Positions 30,046 to 39,198 are shown, counted from the stretch's first letter. The stretch is DNA of 42,143 bases from an uncultured Spirochaetaceae bacterium (GCA_944389085.1 CALXLB010000100.1:1-42143), one strand, 5' to 3'. Notes: generated by a model not told the origin, from the letters alone. Numbers and translations: made by a program.

Positions 30046-30474
30046 TCAAACCGGATTCTGAACAGAAGATTCTCCAAACGCTTTCAGCACATCACTATCA
30101 GGAGCATGATAAATCTCATCACGATAAGCCGGACTCATCACTGTAGAGAAGAGCGCATACTCACCACTGACAAGCTTAGTCTCCTGCCAGAAGCCTCCAG
30201 GAACAAGTGAAAAACGAGATGATGGCGAAAGGACTCTTCTCTCCTTCTTCTCACCGTCAAAGATTATCTGTTCGGCTTCTCCGCCTTCAAGAAAGAACCA
30301 GATCTCATCATCATCCAGAAGATGAAGAGAAGAGAAAGAATCCTCCGTAATCAGATAATAAATAGAACCAGCGCCATCACCGAACTTGCTGAGAAAGCGG
30401 AAATATCCGCCTTCTCCTTCAAGTGGTTCAAGACCAAGACGTTCAATGATTCTCAGAGCTTCTCCTCTGGCCAT
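30046..30474 (-). CDS. Cupin_5 (DUF985) family protein
   Basis: 142 residues with a cupin beta-barrel: LEPLEGEGGYFRFL, SIYYLITEDSFSSLHLLDDDEIWFFLEGG and SLVPGGFWQETKL, plus the C-terminal SPAYRDEIYHAPD. DUF985 proteins bind metal or sugar-nucleotide-like ligands; function is not established. Its ATG lies inside the last codons of the purine nucleoside phosphorylase gene (22-base overlap) with AAGGAG upstream, so it is the last gene of the nucleoside operon. A role in handling the released pentose phosphate is possible but unproven. Confidence 0.75.
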   Translation of the reverse strand: MARGEALRIIERLGLEPLEGEGGYFRFLSKFGDGAGSIYYLITEDSFSSLHLLDDDEIWFFLEGGEAEQIIFDGEKKERRVLSPSSRFSLVPGGFWQETKLVSGEYALFSTVMSPAYRDEIYHAPDSDVLKAFGESSVQNPV

Positions 30475-31289
30475 CTCTTCACAATCTCCTTTACCAAAGC
30501 TGTAAATGTCTTTTTGACTCTCTCCCCGGTTTCGAGAACTTCCTCATGATTAAGAGGCTGATCAAGAATTCCGGCCGCCATATTCGTAAGACAGCTGATA
30601 CCGATTGTATGCATTCTCATATGGGAAGCTGCGATAGCCTCGGGAACTGTCGACATACCGACAGCATCTGCACCAGCAAGACGGGCAAATCTCACTTCTG
30701 CAGGAGTTTCAAAGGATGGACCTGTGAACAGCATGTAAACACCTTTCCTGACAGCAATACCGATGTCGTCAGCGGCTTTCTCTGCCATTGTAAGGAGATC
30801 CTTGTCATATGCCTGAGTCATATCAAAGAAGCGGAGGCCAAGCTCATCTGGGTTCTTGCCACGAAGCGGATTGTCAGCAATAAGCTTTATCTGATCCTCG
30901 ATCAGCATCAGATCTCCTGTATTCCAGTCCTTATTCACACATCCGGCAGCATTTGTGAGAAATAACGCATTTATTCCCAGCATCTTCATGGTTCTTACCG
31001 GATATACAACTTCATCCATCGAATAGCCTTCGTAATAATGGAAACGTCCCTGCATGCAAAGTACTGTCTTTCCTTCCAGCTCTCCGATAACAAGCCTGCC
31101 CTTATGTCCTTCAACAGTTGAGACAGGGAAATAAGGAATCTCATGATAATCAATGATGACTGCATTCTGCAGAGTATCTGCCAGATCTCCCAATCCAGAA
31201 CCAAGAATCAAGCCGATGGCAGGCTTTCTGCCTTCAAGTTTCGATGCGATATAATCGCTTGATGCGTGAAGTTTTTCCATTAAATCCAT
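30453..31289 (-). CDS. punA: Purine nucleoside phosphorylase
   Basis: 278 residues of the trimeric (PNP/MTAP) class. Phosphate loop: ILGSGLGDLAD. Other landmarks: STVEGHKGRLVIGEL, QGRFHYYEGY, FLTNAAGCVNKDW, GPSFETPAEVRFARLAGADAVGMSTVPE and the ISCLTNMAAG segment with the base-binding Asn. It cleaves inosine and guanosine with phosphate to the base and ribose 1-phosphate. The ATG has an AGGAG site 6 bases upstream. It follows the transporter genes by 9 bp, so imported purine nucleosides are phosphorolysed at once. Confidence 0.93.
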   Translation of the reverse strand: MDLMEKLHASSDYIASKLEGRKPAIGLILGSGLGDLADTLQNAVIIDYHEIPYFPVSTVEGHKGRLVIGELEGKTVLCMQGRFHYYEGYSMDEVVYPVRTMKMLGINALFLTNAAGCVNKDWNTGDLMLIEDQIKLIADNPLRGKNPDELGLRFFDMTQAYDKDLLTMAEKAADDIGIAVRKGVYMLFTGPSFETPAEVRFARLAGADAVGMSTVPEAIAASHMRMHTIGISCLTNMAAGILDQPLNHEEVLETGERVKKTFTALVKEIVKRWPEEKL

Positions 31290-31298
31290 ATAAATCTC

Positions 31299-32252
31299 CT
31301 AAAATGGCTCTCCAGAGGCCAGAGGGGCTGCGCTCTTCCGGCTGGAGAAAATAAGTGCGATAAGTGTAGCAACATAGGGGAACATCCCCAGATAACCTGT
31401 TGGAATATTCTGGAAGACCGGGAAGACTTTTCCCATATTGGCAATAGTCATACAGAGCCCGAAGAAGAATGTGGATCCCAGAATCCCCAGAGGTTTCCAC
31501 TGTCCGAAGATCAAAGCTGCAATTGCCAGGAATCCCAAGCCATTGATACCGCTTCCTGCATTATATTCACCTGCGTATGTGACAAGTATGCATGCTCCTC
31601 CCAATCCAGAAAGGAAACCGGACAGCATAACACCGATGTATCTCATCCTATGAACATTCACACCTGCAGAAGCTACAGCGGATGGATGCTCACCACAGGC
31701 GCGCAGTCTCAACCCGAATGATGTCTTATAAAGCAGGAACCAGGATAATGCCCAGATGAAAAGACATACCCAGGTAGTCCAATAGGTACTGGTGAAAAAC
31801 AACGGTCCCAATAGAGGGATTTTCGAAAGGACAGGCACATTCTGACGTACGATTGCACGTACGATAGTGATGTTTCCGCTTCCCGTGATTGTCTGAGCCA
31901 GAAATAACGAAACAGCTGTGGAAAGCATGTTTATAGCAGTTCCTGATATAACCTGATTAGCTTTCAGGTTGATGGCAGCAAAAGCATGCAGAAGCGAGAG
32001 AAGCGTAGATGCAATCATCGCGACAGCAATACCGATTACAATAGCCAATGTGAAACTGAAACCAGGGATTGCCTGCAATTTGACAATAGTCGCAGCTGCC
32101 GAGAAAACCCCGAAAAGCATCAAGCCCTCAATACATAGGTTCGTCACGCCGGAACGTTCCGAATACAATCCCCCGAGAGCTCCCATCAGAATAGGGATAG
32201 TGTATGCAATAGCCGATGGTATTATGCTTGTAAGAACACTCCAGAAACCCAT
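31299..32252 (-). CDS. Nucleoside ABC transporter permease 2 (NupQ/YufQ type)
   Basis: 317 residues with about eight membrane helices of the BPD_transp_2 (branched-chain/sugar) superfamily: ALGGLYSERSGVTNLCIEGLML, then LRACGEHPSAVASAGVNVHRMRY and FGQWKPLGILGSTFFFGLC. These are hallmarks of BMP-associated purine nucleoside permeases. The ATG overlaps the previous stop as TGATG, with AAGGAGG upstream. It would pair with permease 1 to form the channel. Confidence 0.88.
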   Translation of the reverse strand: MGFWSVLTSIIPSAIAYTIPILMGALGGLYSERSGVTNLCIEGLMLFGVFSAAATIVKLQAIPGFSFTLAIVIGIAVAMIASTLLSLLHAFAAINLKANQVISGTAINMLSTAVSLFLAQTITGSGNITIVRAIVRQNVPVLSKIPLLGPLFFTSTYWTTWVCLFIWALSWFLLYKTSFGLRLRACGEHPSAVASAGVNVHRMRYIGVMLSGFLSGLGGACILVTYAGEYNAGSGINGLGFLAIAALIFGQWKPLGILGSTFFFGLCMTIANMGKVFPVFQNIPTGYLGMFPYVATLIALIFSSRKSAAPLASGEPF

Positions 32253-33469
32253 CACTTCCCCTCCTTCTCCGCTTTTGCAAGTGCCTTGCCTTCTTTGGCA
32301 TATAATCTGAATTCTTCTTTCGTCAGCTTTTCTACTGGCGTATTATCGTTCCGGGATTTCATATATGCCAATACCGCGTCCTCCTTCCTCGAAAAACTAC
32401 GATGGAAGATTCCGTTCCAGAAAGAAGCAAGAATCACATTAGTTGCCGTAAAATAAATGATTGTGGCAATGATTGTATCAGCAATCTCTGTCGGGATACC
32501 GGTTGCAGCCAGCGATCCTCTCCCCATTTTCAGAATACCGAAGAAAATCGCAGAAAAGAAAATCCCGACAGGAGAACAGTTACCCAGAAGAGCAACGGCG
32601 ATACCGTCAAAACCTTCATTCGGCATCTTTCCCATCTCCATGATATTCGAGTATCCGCAATAATAAGTAAGTCCGCCAAGACTGGCCAGAGCTCCCGCAA
32701 TCGCCATGGATACCATAATCGACCTGTTAACCTTTATACCTGCATATTCGGCACAGAATCTGTTTGATCCGACAGCTTTGAGATTAAAGCCAAGTGTTGT
32801 CTTCTGCAGTATGAACCAGACTATCACACACATGATGATGGAAAGGAGAAAGCCATAATTCAAAGTTGAAAAACCCGTAAGTTCAGTCAGCCAGTCTGCC
32901 CGGAGCGTATGCACAGTCTCAATCGGTTTTGATTTTACGGAAATCGTAGGATCTATGATAAACCGTGGTATGAAATCATAGCAGATCCAATAGGCAATCC
33001 AGTTGAGCATGATTGTCGATACAACTTCATGAACATTGAATTTCGCTTTCAGAAATCCTGAGATAAATCCCCAGAAGGCACCGGCAAGCATGGCTGCAAT
33101 GATTATTATCGGAAGATAGATGAACCTTGGCATATCCATCGGCAGATAATAAGCCAGGATTGATCCTGTTATACCACCCATGAGCATCTGCCCGGATGCC
33201 CCGATATTGAAGAGCCCCGTCTTGAAAGCAAAAGCCACAGAAAGCCCGATCAGAATAAGCTGAGTGGACATTCCCAGCGTATTTCCTATACGCCTGGTAT
33301 TTGAAAGCGCACCGAAAAGAATTCTCTCAAAACCAGCGAAAGGGTTCTTCCCGATACATAAGATAAAAACGCAGCCGGCTACAATTCCAAGGAAGACTGC
33401 AGAAAGCGATACCACCAGCGGAGAGGCTTTCCTTGCTTCAAGAGGTTTCCCATTGTTTTTTCCCTTCAT
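32252..33469 (-). CDS. Nucleoside ABC transporter permease 1 (NupP/YufP type)
   Basis: 405 residues with about nine membrane helices. Typical features are KTGLFNIGASGQMLMGG, KAKFNVHEVVSTIMLNWIA and GFNLKAVGSNRFCAEYAGIKVNRS, then NEGFDGIAVALLGNCSPVG. A basic C-terminal tail of ~50 residues follows the last helix. The ATG has a GGAGGGG site and lies 1 base from the stop of the ATPase gene. Confidence 0.9.
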   Translation of the reverse strand: MKGKNNGKPLEARKASPLVVSLSAVFLGIVAGCVFILCIGKNPFAGFERILFGALSNTRRIGNTLGMSTQLILIGLSVAFAFKTGLFNIGASGQMLMGGITGSILAYYLPMDMPRFIYLPIIIIAAMLAGAFWGFISGFLKAKFNVHEVVSTIMLNWIAYWICYDFIPRFIIDPTISVKSKPIETVHTLRADWLTELTGFSTLNYGFLLSIIMCVIVWFILQKTTLGFNLKAVGSNRFCAEYAGIKVNRSIMVSMAIAGALASLGGLTYYCGYSNIMEMGKMPNEGFDGIAVALLGNCSPVGIFFSAIFFGILKMGRGSLAATGIPTEIADTIIATIIYFTATNVILASFWNGIFHRSFSRKEDAVLAYMKSRNDNTPVEKLTKEEFRLYAKEGKALAKAEKEGK

Positions 33470-33470
33470 C

Positions 33471-34979
33471 TCATCCCCTCCTGATACCAGCCATCATCAG
33501 ACCGATTTCATGTTCATCGGTTGAAGATGTCTCTACGATATCGATAAGCTCTCCTCCGGAAATTACCGCAATCCTGTCTGACAGATTGAAAATCTCATCA
33601 AGCTCAAACGAAACAAGCAGCACGGCTTTGCCCCTGTCACGTTCATCGACAAGCTGCTTGTGTATAAACTCAATTGCACCGACATCGAGACCACGGGTCG
33701 GCTGCACTGCGATAAGCAGGTCTGGATCTGCTGTGATTTCCCTGCCGATGATTGCTTTCTGCTGATTTCCTCCAGAGAGCTTTCCTGCCAGTGAATCCAC
33801 ACCTTCTCCGCTTCTGACATCGAATTTATCAATGATGGAAGCTGAATATTTCCTGATCTCCTGATAATCAAGGATCCCATGATGGGAGAACGGAGATTCT
33901 GTAAATTTCTTTATTACCATATTTGCCGTCAGCGGCTCATTGAGAATCAGGCCTCGTTTCTGCCGATCTTCCGGAATATGTCCAAGTCCCATGGCATTAC
34001 GCTCTGCAATATCAGCATCCGTTATGTCACGGCCATTGAAGATTATGCTTCCGCTCTCACATTTTCTCAGTCCTGCAATAGCTTCCACCAATTCCGTCTG
34101 GCCATTGCCATCAACACCGGCAATACCTACAATCTCTCCTGATCTGACAGTAAGAGAGAAATCCTTTACACCAAGGACCTTCTTACTATTCATAACTGAA
34201 AGATTCCTAACCTCAAGTACAGGCTTTCCTGGCTTTGCAATATCTTTGTCCACTTTAAAGGACACTGGACGTCCGACCATGGCAGCTGCCATTTCTTCAA
34301 CGGATGTAGTCGCAACATCTACCGCACCAATCAGCTTTCCTCTGCGGATGATAGTACAGCGATCAGCTACTGCTTTAATCTCATCAAGCTTATGAGTGAT
34401 GAGTATGATAGATTTTCCCTCTGCTGCGAGATTACGCATGATCTGCATCAATTCATCGATTTCCTGAGGTGTCAGCACAGCAGTCGGTTCATCGAATATG
34501 AGGATATCAGCATCGCGGTAAAGCATCTTGAGAATCTCAACGCGCTGCTGCATTCCCACTGTTATATCCTCAATCACCATATCCGGCTCAATTGAAAGCC
34601 CATAGCGCTCAGATATCTCTTTTATTCTTCTGGAGGCTTTCTTTATATCATAAACAAAGCCACCCTCTTTTCCCATGATGATATTTTCAGCAACAGTAAA
34701 ATTATGTACGAGCTGAAAGTGCTGATGAACCATTCCGATTCCCAGGTCAAATGCATCATTAGGGCTCTTTATATTAACTTCCCTGCCCCTGACTTTGATA
34801 ATGCCCTTATCAGCATGATAAAGACCGAAAAGGATACTCATCAGTGTTGATTTACCAGCACCGTTTTCTCCGAGAACTGCATGAATCTCACCTTCTTCAA
34901 CCTGCAGTGTAATATCGTCGTTTGCCACGATTCCGGGAAATTCCTTACGGATTCCAAGCATTTCAATTACATAGCTCAA
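33471..34979 (-). CDS. Nucleoside ABC transporter double ATPase (NupO/YufO type)
   Basis: 502 residues with two ABC domains. Domain 1 has Walker A GENGAGKST, GMVHQHFQLV and LIFDEPTAVLTP. Domain 2 has the degenerate Walker A GVDGNGQTE and a normal signature LSGGNQQKAIIGRE, followed by LLIAVQPTRGLDV. This asymmetric arrangement is the rule for BMP and CUT2 sugar ATPases. The start appears to be TTG (TTG-AGC-TAT), because GGGAG lies 6 bases upstream and the first beta-strand (SYVIEMLGIRKEFPG) requires it; the first ATG is six codons later. Confidence 0.9.
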   Translation of the reverse strand: MSYVIEMLGIRKEFPGIVANDDITLQVEEGEIHAVLGENGAGKSTLMSILFGLYHADKGIIKVRGREVNIKSPNDAFDLGIGMVHQHFQLVHNFTVAENIIMGKEGGFVYDIKKASRRIKEISERYGLSIEPDMVIEDITVGMQQRVEILKMLYRDADILIFDEPTAVLTPQEIDELMQIMRNLAAEGKSIILITHKLDEIKAVADRCTIIRRGKLIGAVDVATTSVEEMAAAMVGRPVSFKVDKDIAKPGKPVLEVRNLSVMNSKKVLGVKDFSLTVRSGEIVGIAGVDGNGQTELVEAIAGLRKCESGSIIFNGRDITDADIAERNAMGLGHIPEDRQKRGLILNEPLTANMVIKKFTESPFSHHGILDYQEIRKYSASIIDKFDVRSGEGVDSLAGKLSGGNQQKAIIGREITADPDLLIAVQPTRGLDVGAIEFIHKQLVDERDRGKAVLLVSFELDEIFNLSDRIAVISGGELIDIVETSSTDEHEIGLMMAGIRRG

Positions 34980-35003
34980 TGCGATCTCCCTTCTGTCTAA
35001 TAA

Positions 35004-35027
35004 GGCCGCCCACTATCCCAGGCGGCC
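35004..35027 (-). terminator. Intra-operon hairpin between the binding protein and ATPase genes
   Basis: GGCCGCC/GGCGGCC form a 7-bp perfect stem around a 10-base loop, followed on the minus strand by TTATTAG. It sits 24 bases after the binding-protein stop and probably attenuates expression of the membrane components. Confidence 0.6.
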
Positions 35028-35050
35028 CCATAAAAGAGTCTTTTTAAGCG

Positions 35051-36109
35051 TCAGGGGATAAGACCATCGGCTGTATCCTGAACAACAAGGGATCCGTCCT
35101 TGATCAAAGCAGCAACGGAAGCAACCTCTTCTTCGATTTCAGGTGTCAGATTAGGATTTGTAGCAGGAATACCTGCTCTGTCATCTGCAACACCAAGGAT
35201 AAGATGCTGTCCACCCTTGAATGTACCTGTAGCAGCAGCCACTGCCTGATCATATGCAACTCCTGTTACATCCTTCATAGCAGATGTGAGAATACAGGAT
35301 TCACCATTGCCCATATCACCGACAGAATACTGGTCTACGTCAACGCCAACAGCCCACACATCCTCTCCAGCGAGACGGCGGTTCTTAGCTTCATTGATAA
35401 CACCGACACCTGTTCCGCCAGCTGCTGCGAAAATAGCATCTACGCCTTTGTCATACATAGCAACAGCAAGCTGCTGACCACCGGCAAGATCTGCAAAGGA
35501 TCCCTGATAGACAAAGTTGGATGGATCCATGTTCACAGTTGTTCCATAGTTCTCGTTTGCATATGTGACACCCTGCTGAAAACCCCAGTTGAACTTCTGT
35601 ACAGCTGGAATCTCAAGACCGCCGACAAAGCCTACATCACCTGTCTGGAGCTTAAGTGCTGTAGCAAGACCTGCCATGAAACCGGACTCCTGCTCCTTGA
35701 ATGTGATAGCAACTGTATTCGGACCGATACCTGCAGCAAGTGCGTCATCGATGATGATGAGCATGAGATCCGGATACATCTCCTGTGCCTGAGCAACAGC
35801 TTCAGCGAAAAGATATCCCGGGCATGCGATGAATCTGTAGCCATTGTCATAGAGATCGGAAATAGCTGTCAGATAATCCGTTGTTGTCGTTCCGGAAGGT
35901 CTGAGGTAAACACACTGGAGACCAAGCTCATCAGCGGCTTTCTTCACGCCTTCATATGTTCCCTGGTTGAATGAGCGGTCATCTATGGTTCCTGAATCGG
36001 TGACCATTCCGAGCATAAGCTGGCCTTCAGCTGCAGTTTCTTCCGCACCGGATGCAAAAACTGACAAAGCAAGTACTGCCATCAGCAGAACAGCAAGAGT
36101 TTTCTTCAT
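35051..36109 (-). CDS. BMP/PnrA-family purine nucleoside binding protein
   Basis: 352 residues. The signal peptide is MKKTLAVLLMAVLALSVFASG, followed by AEETAAEG; there is no lipobox Cys, unlike PnrA (TmpC) of Treponema pallidum. The mature protein has GMVTDSGTIDDRSFNQGTYEG (the conserved DxxFNQ ligand loop), FMAGLATAL, VGFVGGLEIPAVQKFNWGFQQG and AAAGGTGVGVI, all typical of BMP-family nucleoside binding proteins. An AAAGGAG site is 9 bases before the ATG. It is the first gene of the nucleoside uptake/phosphorolysis operon. Confidence 0.92.
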   Translation of the reverse strand: MKKTLAVLLMAVLALSVFASGAEETAAEGQLMLGMVTDSGTIDDRSFNQGTYEGVKKAADELGLQCVYLRPSGTTTTDYLTAISDLYDNGYRFIACPGYLFAEAVAQAQEMYPDLMLIIIDDALAAGIGPNTVAITFKEQESGFMAGLATALKLQTGDVGFVGGLEIPAVQKFNWGFQQGVTYANENYGTTVNMDPSNFVYQGSFADLAGGQQLAVAMYDKGVDAIFAAAGGTGVGVINEAKNRRLAGEDVWAVGVDVDQYSVGDMGNGESCILTSAMKDVTGVAYDQAVAAATGTFKGGQHLILGVADDRAGIPATNPNLTPEIEEEVASVAALIKDGSLVVQDTADGLIP

Positions 36110-36139
36110 CTGAGATTCTCCTTTAAGAGTTATAGCGTC

Positions 36140-36168
36140 ATTCTAACTGCACTATAAGGAGCTGTCAA
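36140..36168 (-). promoter_or_regulatory. Sigma-70 promoter of the nucleoside operon
   Basis: On the minus strand TTGACA-17-TAGAAT gives a start near 36133 and a leader of about 24 nt. The leader is too short for a purine riboswitch. Confidence 0.8.
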
Positions 36169-36286
36169 ACAAAGATTGGAGATGGCAATTTATACTTAAA
36201 CCTTACAATTAATTATTGTAAAAAGAATTATAAAAATAAATTCCAGCAGTTATATAAAATAAGCAATAATTTTTCAGCTTACAGTA

Positions 36287-36315
36287 AAGGACCAGAACAT
36301 CTGTCCCGGCCCTGA
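36287..36315 (-). terminator. Possible terminator after the diaminopentanoate-dehydrogenase-like gene
   Basis: On the minus strand GGGCC and GGTCC bracket an imperfect GGACA/TGTTC stem, followed by TTTACTG. The stem is interrupted, so the call is tentative. Confidence 0.35.
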
Positions 36316-36330
36316 ATAAGCTTTCTGCAA

Positions 36331-37356
36331 TCAGCAATAGTATTCCATCGGATATGTCAGATACTGGATCTCCTCAAGCTTTTCGCTGGTAACATAACCA
36401 GCTGGTGCCATCAGAAGAGAAGGAATACGATTGACAATAGTCGCACATGTATGCTCCACGGTGGCAGGCTTGATGACATGGAATTCTGTATCAGGCTCAC
36501 CTGTAATCCACCAGTCACACATATCACCATCGTCGGGTCCATAGACTTTTCCTATAGTCTCCTCCTCAATCGTGATTCCCTGCAGTGTCTCAATGGTCAC
36601 AACAGCCGACATACCGATACAGCGGCCGGCTTTGATTGTTCTGCTCAGAGTCTCACTATAGACATCATGATCGACAATATATGGAACATGTTTCTGTTCT
36701 ATTGATTTGATTGTAAGACCAAGCTTGCTGCAGATTGCCTCGCTTGCATTCCATGCATAAGAAGGTTCGAATTCTGCAGGATGGGCAATCTTCTCCTCGA
36801 ATTCCTCCGGAGAGAGATCACAGCCATGGGCATTAGCAAGAGCAAGTCCATAATCTTCTACATTATATGAATAAGCTCCCTTGATCTTCTGGATTCTATT
36901 GCATGATCCTGCAACAAGACCGACCATATTGATCCAGAATGTATCCTGCATGCCTGAGCCTGTAATCGTGCATCCTGTTTCCTTTGCAAACGCATCAAGC
37001 TTATTGATTGCAGCAGCTGCTGTGGTCCAGGGATATATAGCCTCTTCACAGGTTGTGATGACATTGATTCCCCTTCTCACACATTTCTCCACGTGATCAT
37101 AGATATCAGAGATGAAAGAGAAAAGCGTCACGACAGCAACATCAGCATCGCACTCATCCAGTACTTTATCCGCATCATCGGAAATAAGAACACCGGTTTT
37201 TACGCCAAGGCCTGCATAATCGCCAACATCCTGTCCTATGATTGCGGGATTGCAATCTATAGCTCCGACAATCTGAGCACCATGCTCATGAAGATATCGG
37301 AGGATATATCTGCTCATCTTACCACAGCCATACTGAACTACTTTGATTTTTTCCAT
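36331..37356 (-). CDS. 2,4-diaminopentanoate dehydrogenase-like oxidoreductase (DapB-related)
   Basis: 341 residues, matching the ~340 of 2,4-diaminopentanoate dehydrogenase (Ord) of ornithine fermentation. The Rossmann start is [18 protein letters not shown], followed by [31 protein letters not shown] and [15 protein letters not shown]; the C-terminal part is the DapB-like substrate domain. The natural substrate may be another amino acid derivative, since other ornithine-pathway genes are not in the window. The ATG has an AAGGAGA site. It lies 47 bp after the MerR gene, so the regulator probably controls it. Confidence 0.65.
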   Translation of the reverse strand: MEKIKVVQYGCGKMSRYILRYLHEHGAQIVGAIDCNPAIIGQDVGDYAGLGVKTGVLISDDADKVLDECDADVAVVTLFSFISDIYDHVEKCVRRGINVITTCEEAIYPWTTAAAAINKLDAFAKETGCTITGSGMQDTFWINMVGLVAGSCNRIQKIKGAYSYNVEDYGLALANAHGCDLSPEEFEEKIAHPAEFEPSYAWNASEAICSKLGLTIKSIEQKHVPYIVDHDVYSETLSRTIKAGRCIGMSAVVTIETLQGITIEEETIGKVYGPDDGDMCDWWITGEPDTEFHVIKPATVEHTCATIVNRIPSLLMAPAGYVTSEKLEEIQYLTYPMEYYC

Positions 37357-37403
37357 TGAGAGTCTCCTTTTAGTCCAGCATAAAGTCTGCTGTTGCATTA
37401 GAG

Positions 37404-38261
37404 TCAAACTAATTTTGAGGAGAAATCCAGAGGTACCTGCAGACGCAGGAACATTCCTCTCTGAGTGTCATCGAAAACAGTGAATTCAGTAAGAATCTCG
37501 CAGATATAATCTCCCGCCATCACGTAATTATGTTCGTGGCAGAACTCAAGCAATCTGTGAGCATACTCAATCTCATTATCATAGCTATCGGTATATATAC
37601 AGGCATACATCCCGCTTTCCACGACCTTCATTTCAAAGCCCAGAGAAGATAAAAGATGATCTGCGAAAATGAAAATATCCTTGGCAATCAACTTGCCAGC
37701 AGAGAAATCATTTCTCTTGATACTTGTACCAATATTGTATGTATGGAACTGTGGAACCTCATCCTCAATCAAACCATGACGAAAATCGATCAGCACCTTC
37801 TCAAATGACGATATATCACCTTCATAAAAGTTCTGATAACATGGTTTTGAGTAAATATATCGCCTATCTATATACTCTAAGGCTATCGTTCCTGTCACCG
37901 GAGATTTCCTGTATCTTTCTATGCTTGCAATCGTCCGTTCAACAGCGTCATGGCGTAGCTTGAGTTCACGGATCTGAGAGTGAATCTGCTCATTCTTCTT
38001 TGCTAGCATCGTTTCTATCAGCGTGATATCTCCAGATTCCAGTATGGAGGTAATTTCCTTCAAGCTCATTCCAAGCTCTTTCATGTACTCAATCATATCC
38101 AGCCTGGCATTCTGCTGAATGCTGTAATATCTGTATCCGGTTGCCTCATCAACATACTGCGGCTTCAGCAGTCCAAGCCTGTCATAATGGCGCAGTGTTA
38201 CGACTGTCGTTCCGTTGAGTTTTGCCATCGTCCCTATTGGAATATAATCTTGCTGCACCAT
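37404..38261 (-). CDS. MerR-family regulator with effector-binding C-terminal domain
   Basis: 285 residues. The N-terminal winged HTH is [41 protein letters not shown], followed by the dimerisation coiled coil ([37 protein letters not shown]). The C-terminal ~150 residues form a GyrI/BmrR-like effector domain ([15 protein letters not shown]). Ligands of this class are usually small organic molecules. The ATG has GGAGAGA upstream. A 25-bp dyad lies directly upstream and overlaps the expected transcription start. Confidence 0.85.
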   Translation of the reverse strand: MVQQDYIPIGTMAKLNGTTVVTLRHYDRLGLLKPQYVDEATGYRYYSIQQNARLDMIEYMKELGMSLKEITSILESGDITLIETMLAKKNEQIHSQIRELKLRHDAVERTIASIERYRKSPVTGTIALEYIDRRYIYSKPCYQNFYEGDISSFEKVLIDFRHGLIEDEVPQFHTYNIGTSIKRNDFSAGKLIAKDIFIFADHLLSSLGFEMKVVESGMYACIYTDSYDNEIEYAHRLLEFCHEHNYVMAGDYICEILTEFTVFDDTQRGMFLRLQVPLDFSSKLV

Positions 38262-38273
38262 ATTCTCTCCATA

Positions 38274-38298
38274 AAACTCTGACCTTGCAACAGAGTTT
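38274..38298. promoter_or_regulatory. Dyad operator upstream of the MerR gene
   Basis: AAACTCTG-N9-CAGAGTTT is a perfect 8-bp inverted repeat. On the minus strand TATATT sits just 5' of it, so the dyad lies downstream of this -10 candidate, which suggests autorepression. A second dyad, AATAAC-N4-GTTATT, lies at 38307-38322. Confidence 0.6.
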
Positions 38299-38341
38299 AA
38301 TATAGAATAACAGAAGTTATTGATTAGCGGTATGCGATAAG

Positions 38342-38836
38342 TCAATACCCACTACGAGGCGTATATCCTTCACAATCAAGCCAATCATCAAAAGTACTGG
38401 CAAAATGCTTAAGAATTTCCGCGAAGGCATCAAGATATCCGGCAATTTCCTCTTCTGCTCCGGTCAGCCCCATGAGTGCAACGAAACCTGGGCATCCGTT
38501 CTCATCCTCGAAGGGAATCAGAAATTGTTGAAAGGCAGAGTCAACATCCATATCATCAAACCATTGATGCACTAAAGAGATGAACTTTTTCTTTCCAAAT
38601 CCATATTCTCTCTTGATTTCAGCAAATGTGTAAGTCTCAAACATCAACAATGATTCACCATTATCAAATAAGGCAAATGAAATACCACCCTCATCCATAC
38701 CCAGATGATGATAAACCAGAAAATCACCATTCTCTTCTATCTTCATCTCGGCAAGTGCTTTGAATGAAGCTAAAACACGTTCCTTTGGTACAGCTACAGG
38801 ATTAATACAAAGTTCTATTTCACGACACTCCGCCAT
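38342..38836 (-). CDS. Hypothetical protein
   Basis: 164 residues, acidic, with no signal peptide or membrane segment, so probably cytosolic. I do not recognise the family. Alternating hydrophobic strands and helices (GGISFALFDNGESLLMFETYTF, then HQWFDDMDVDSAFQQFLIPFEDENGCPGF) suggest a compact alpha/beta fold. It starts with an excellent AAAGGAGG site 7 bases before the ATG. It lies 80 bp upstream of the MerR gene on the same strand, with the MerR operator in between; a link to that regulator is possible only by position. Confidence 0.6.
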   Translation of the reverse strand: MAECREIELCINPVAVPKERVLASFKALAEMKIEENGDFLVYHHLGMDEGGISFALFDNGESLLMFETYTFAEIKREYGFGKKKFISLVHQWFDDMDVDSAFQQFLIPFEDENGCPGFVALMGLTGAEEEIAGYLDAFAEILKHFASTFDDWLDCEGYTPRSGY

Positions 38837-39121
38837 ACGACCTCCTTTAGTTTTCTCTCATACTCATATACGGAAAAAAACAAGCATTGTGTCAGAACTT
38901 CTAGATGGCAATTACGGCCATTTCCTCAACATCAGGACTGCTTTGATAATAAAAGTTTTTAAAATTTCTGAGAGAATATGACACGCAACTTGTGGATAGG
39001 GACCAAGTCTGTGCACGAAGAATTGGCAAGAACTATATCACAGAAAGATTCGCCAGAATAAATACTGTCCCATATTCACTGTCGTTATGCTGCTGTTTCG
39101 TTTTTAAGATCAAAACCTTAA
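38837..39121. other. Gene-free spacer
   Basis: A+T-rich sequence with no supportable gene. It contains a short dyad ATGGC-N7-GCCAT (near 38904-38921) and one DnaA-box-like TGTGGATAG (38991-38999). Promoter elements for the minus-strand hypothetical gene are probably in the first 100 bp but none is convincing. Confidence 0.3.
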
Positions 39122-39156
39122 AACAAAAAGCCCTGAATGCCGAAGCATCCAAGGCT
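39122..39156 (-). terminator. Rho-independent terminator with UUCG loop, after the pectinase-like gene
   Basis: On the minus strand AGCCTTGGATGC-TTCG-GCATTCAGGGCT is a 12-bp stem (two G-U pairs) with a stable TTCG tetraloop, followed by TTTTTG. A smaller GCGGCT/AGCCGC hairpin lies between it and the stop codon (39165-39186). Confidence 0.92.
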
Positions 39157-39198
39157 GAGAGAGTGCGGCTACTTCTCAGCAGCCGCAGCGATTATGAA

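Noticed and set aside
35204-35974. A 256-codon plus-strand open frame opposite the BMP binding-protein gene.
   Set aside because: Antisense shadow with no ribosome-binding site and implausible Cys-rich composition.
36110-36180. A purine riboswitch before the nucleoside operon.
   Set aside because: The TTGACA-17-TAGAAT promoter leaves a leader of only ~24 nt, too short for an aptamer.
38991-38999. DnaA-box-like TGTGGATAG suggesting an origin.
   Set aside because: A single 8-of-9 match with no cluster, no dnaA/dnaN neighbourhood and no unwinding-element array.
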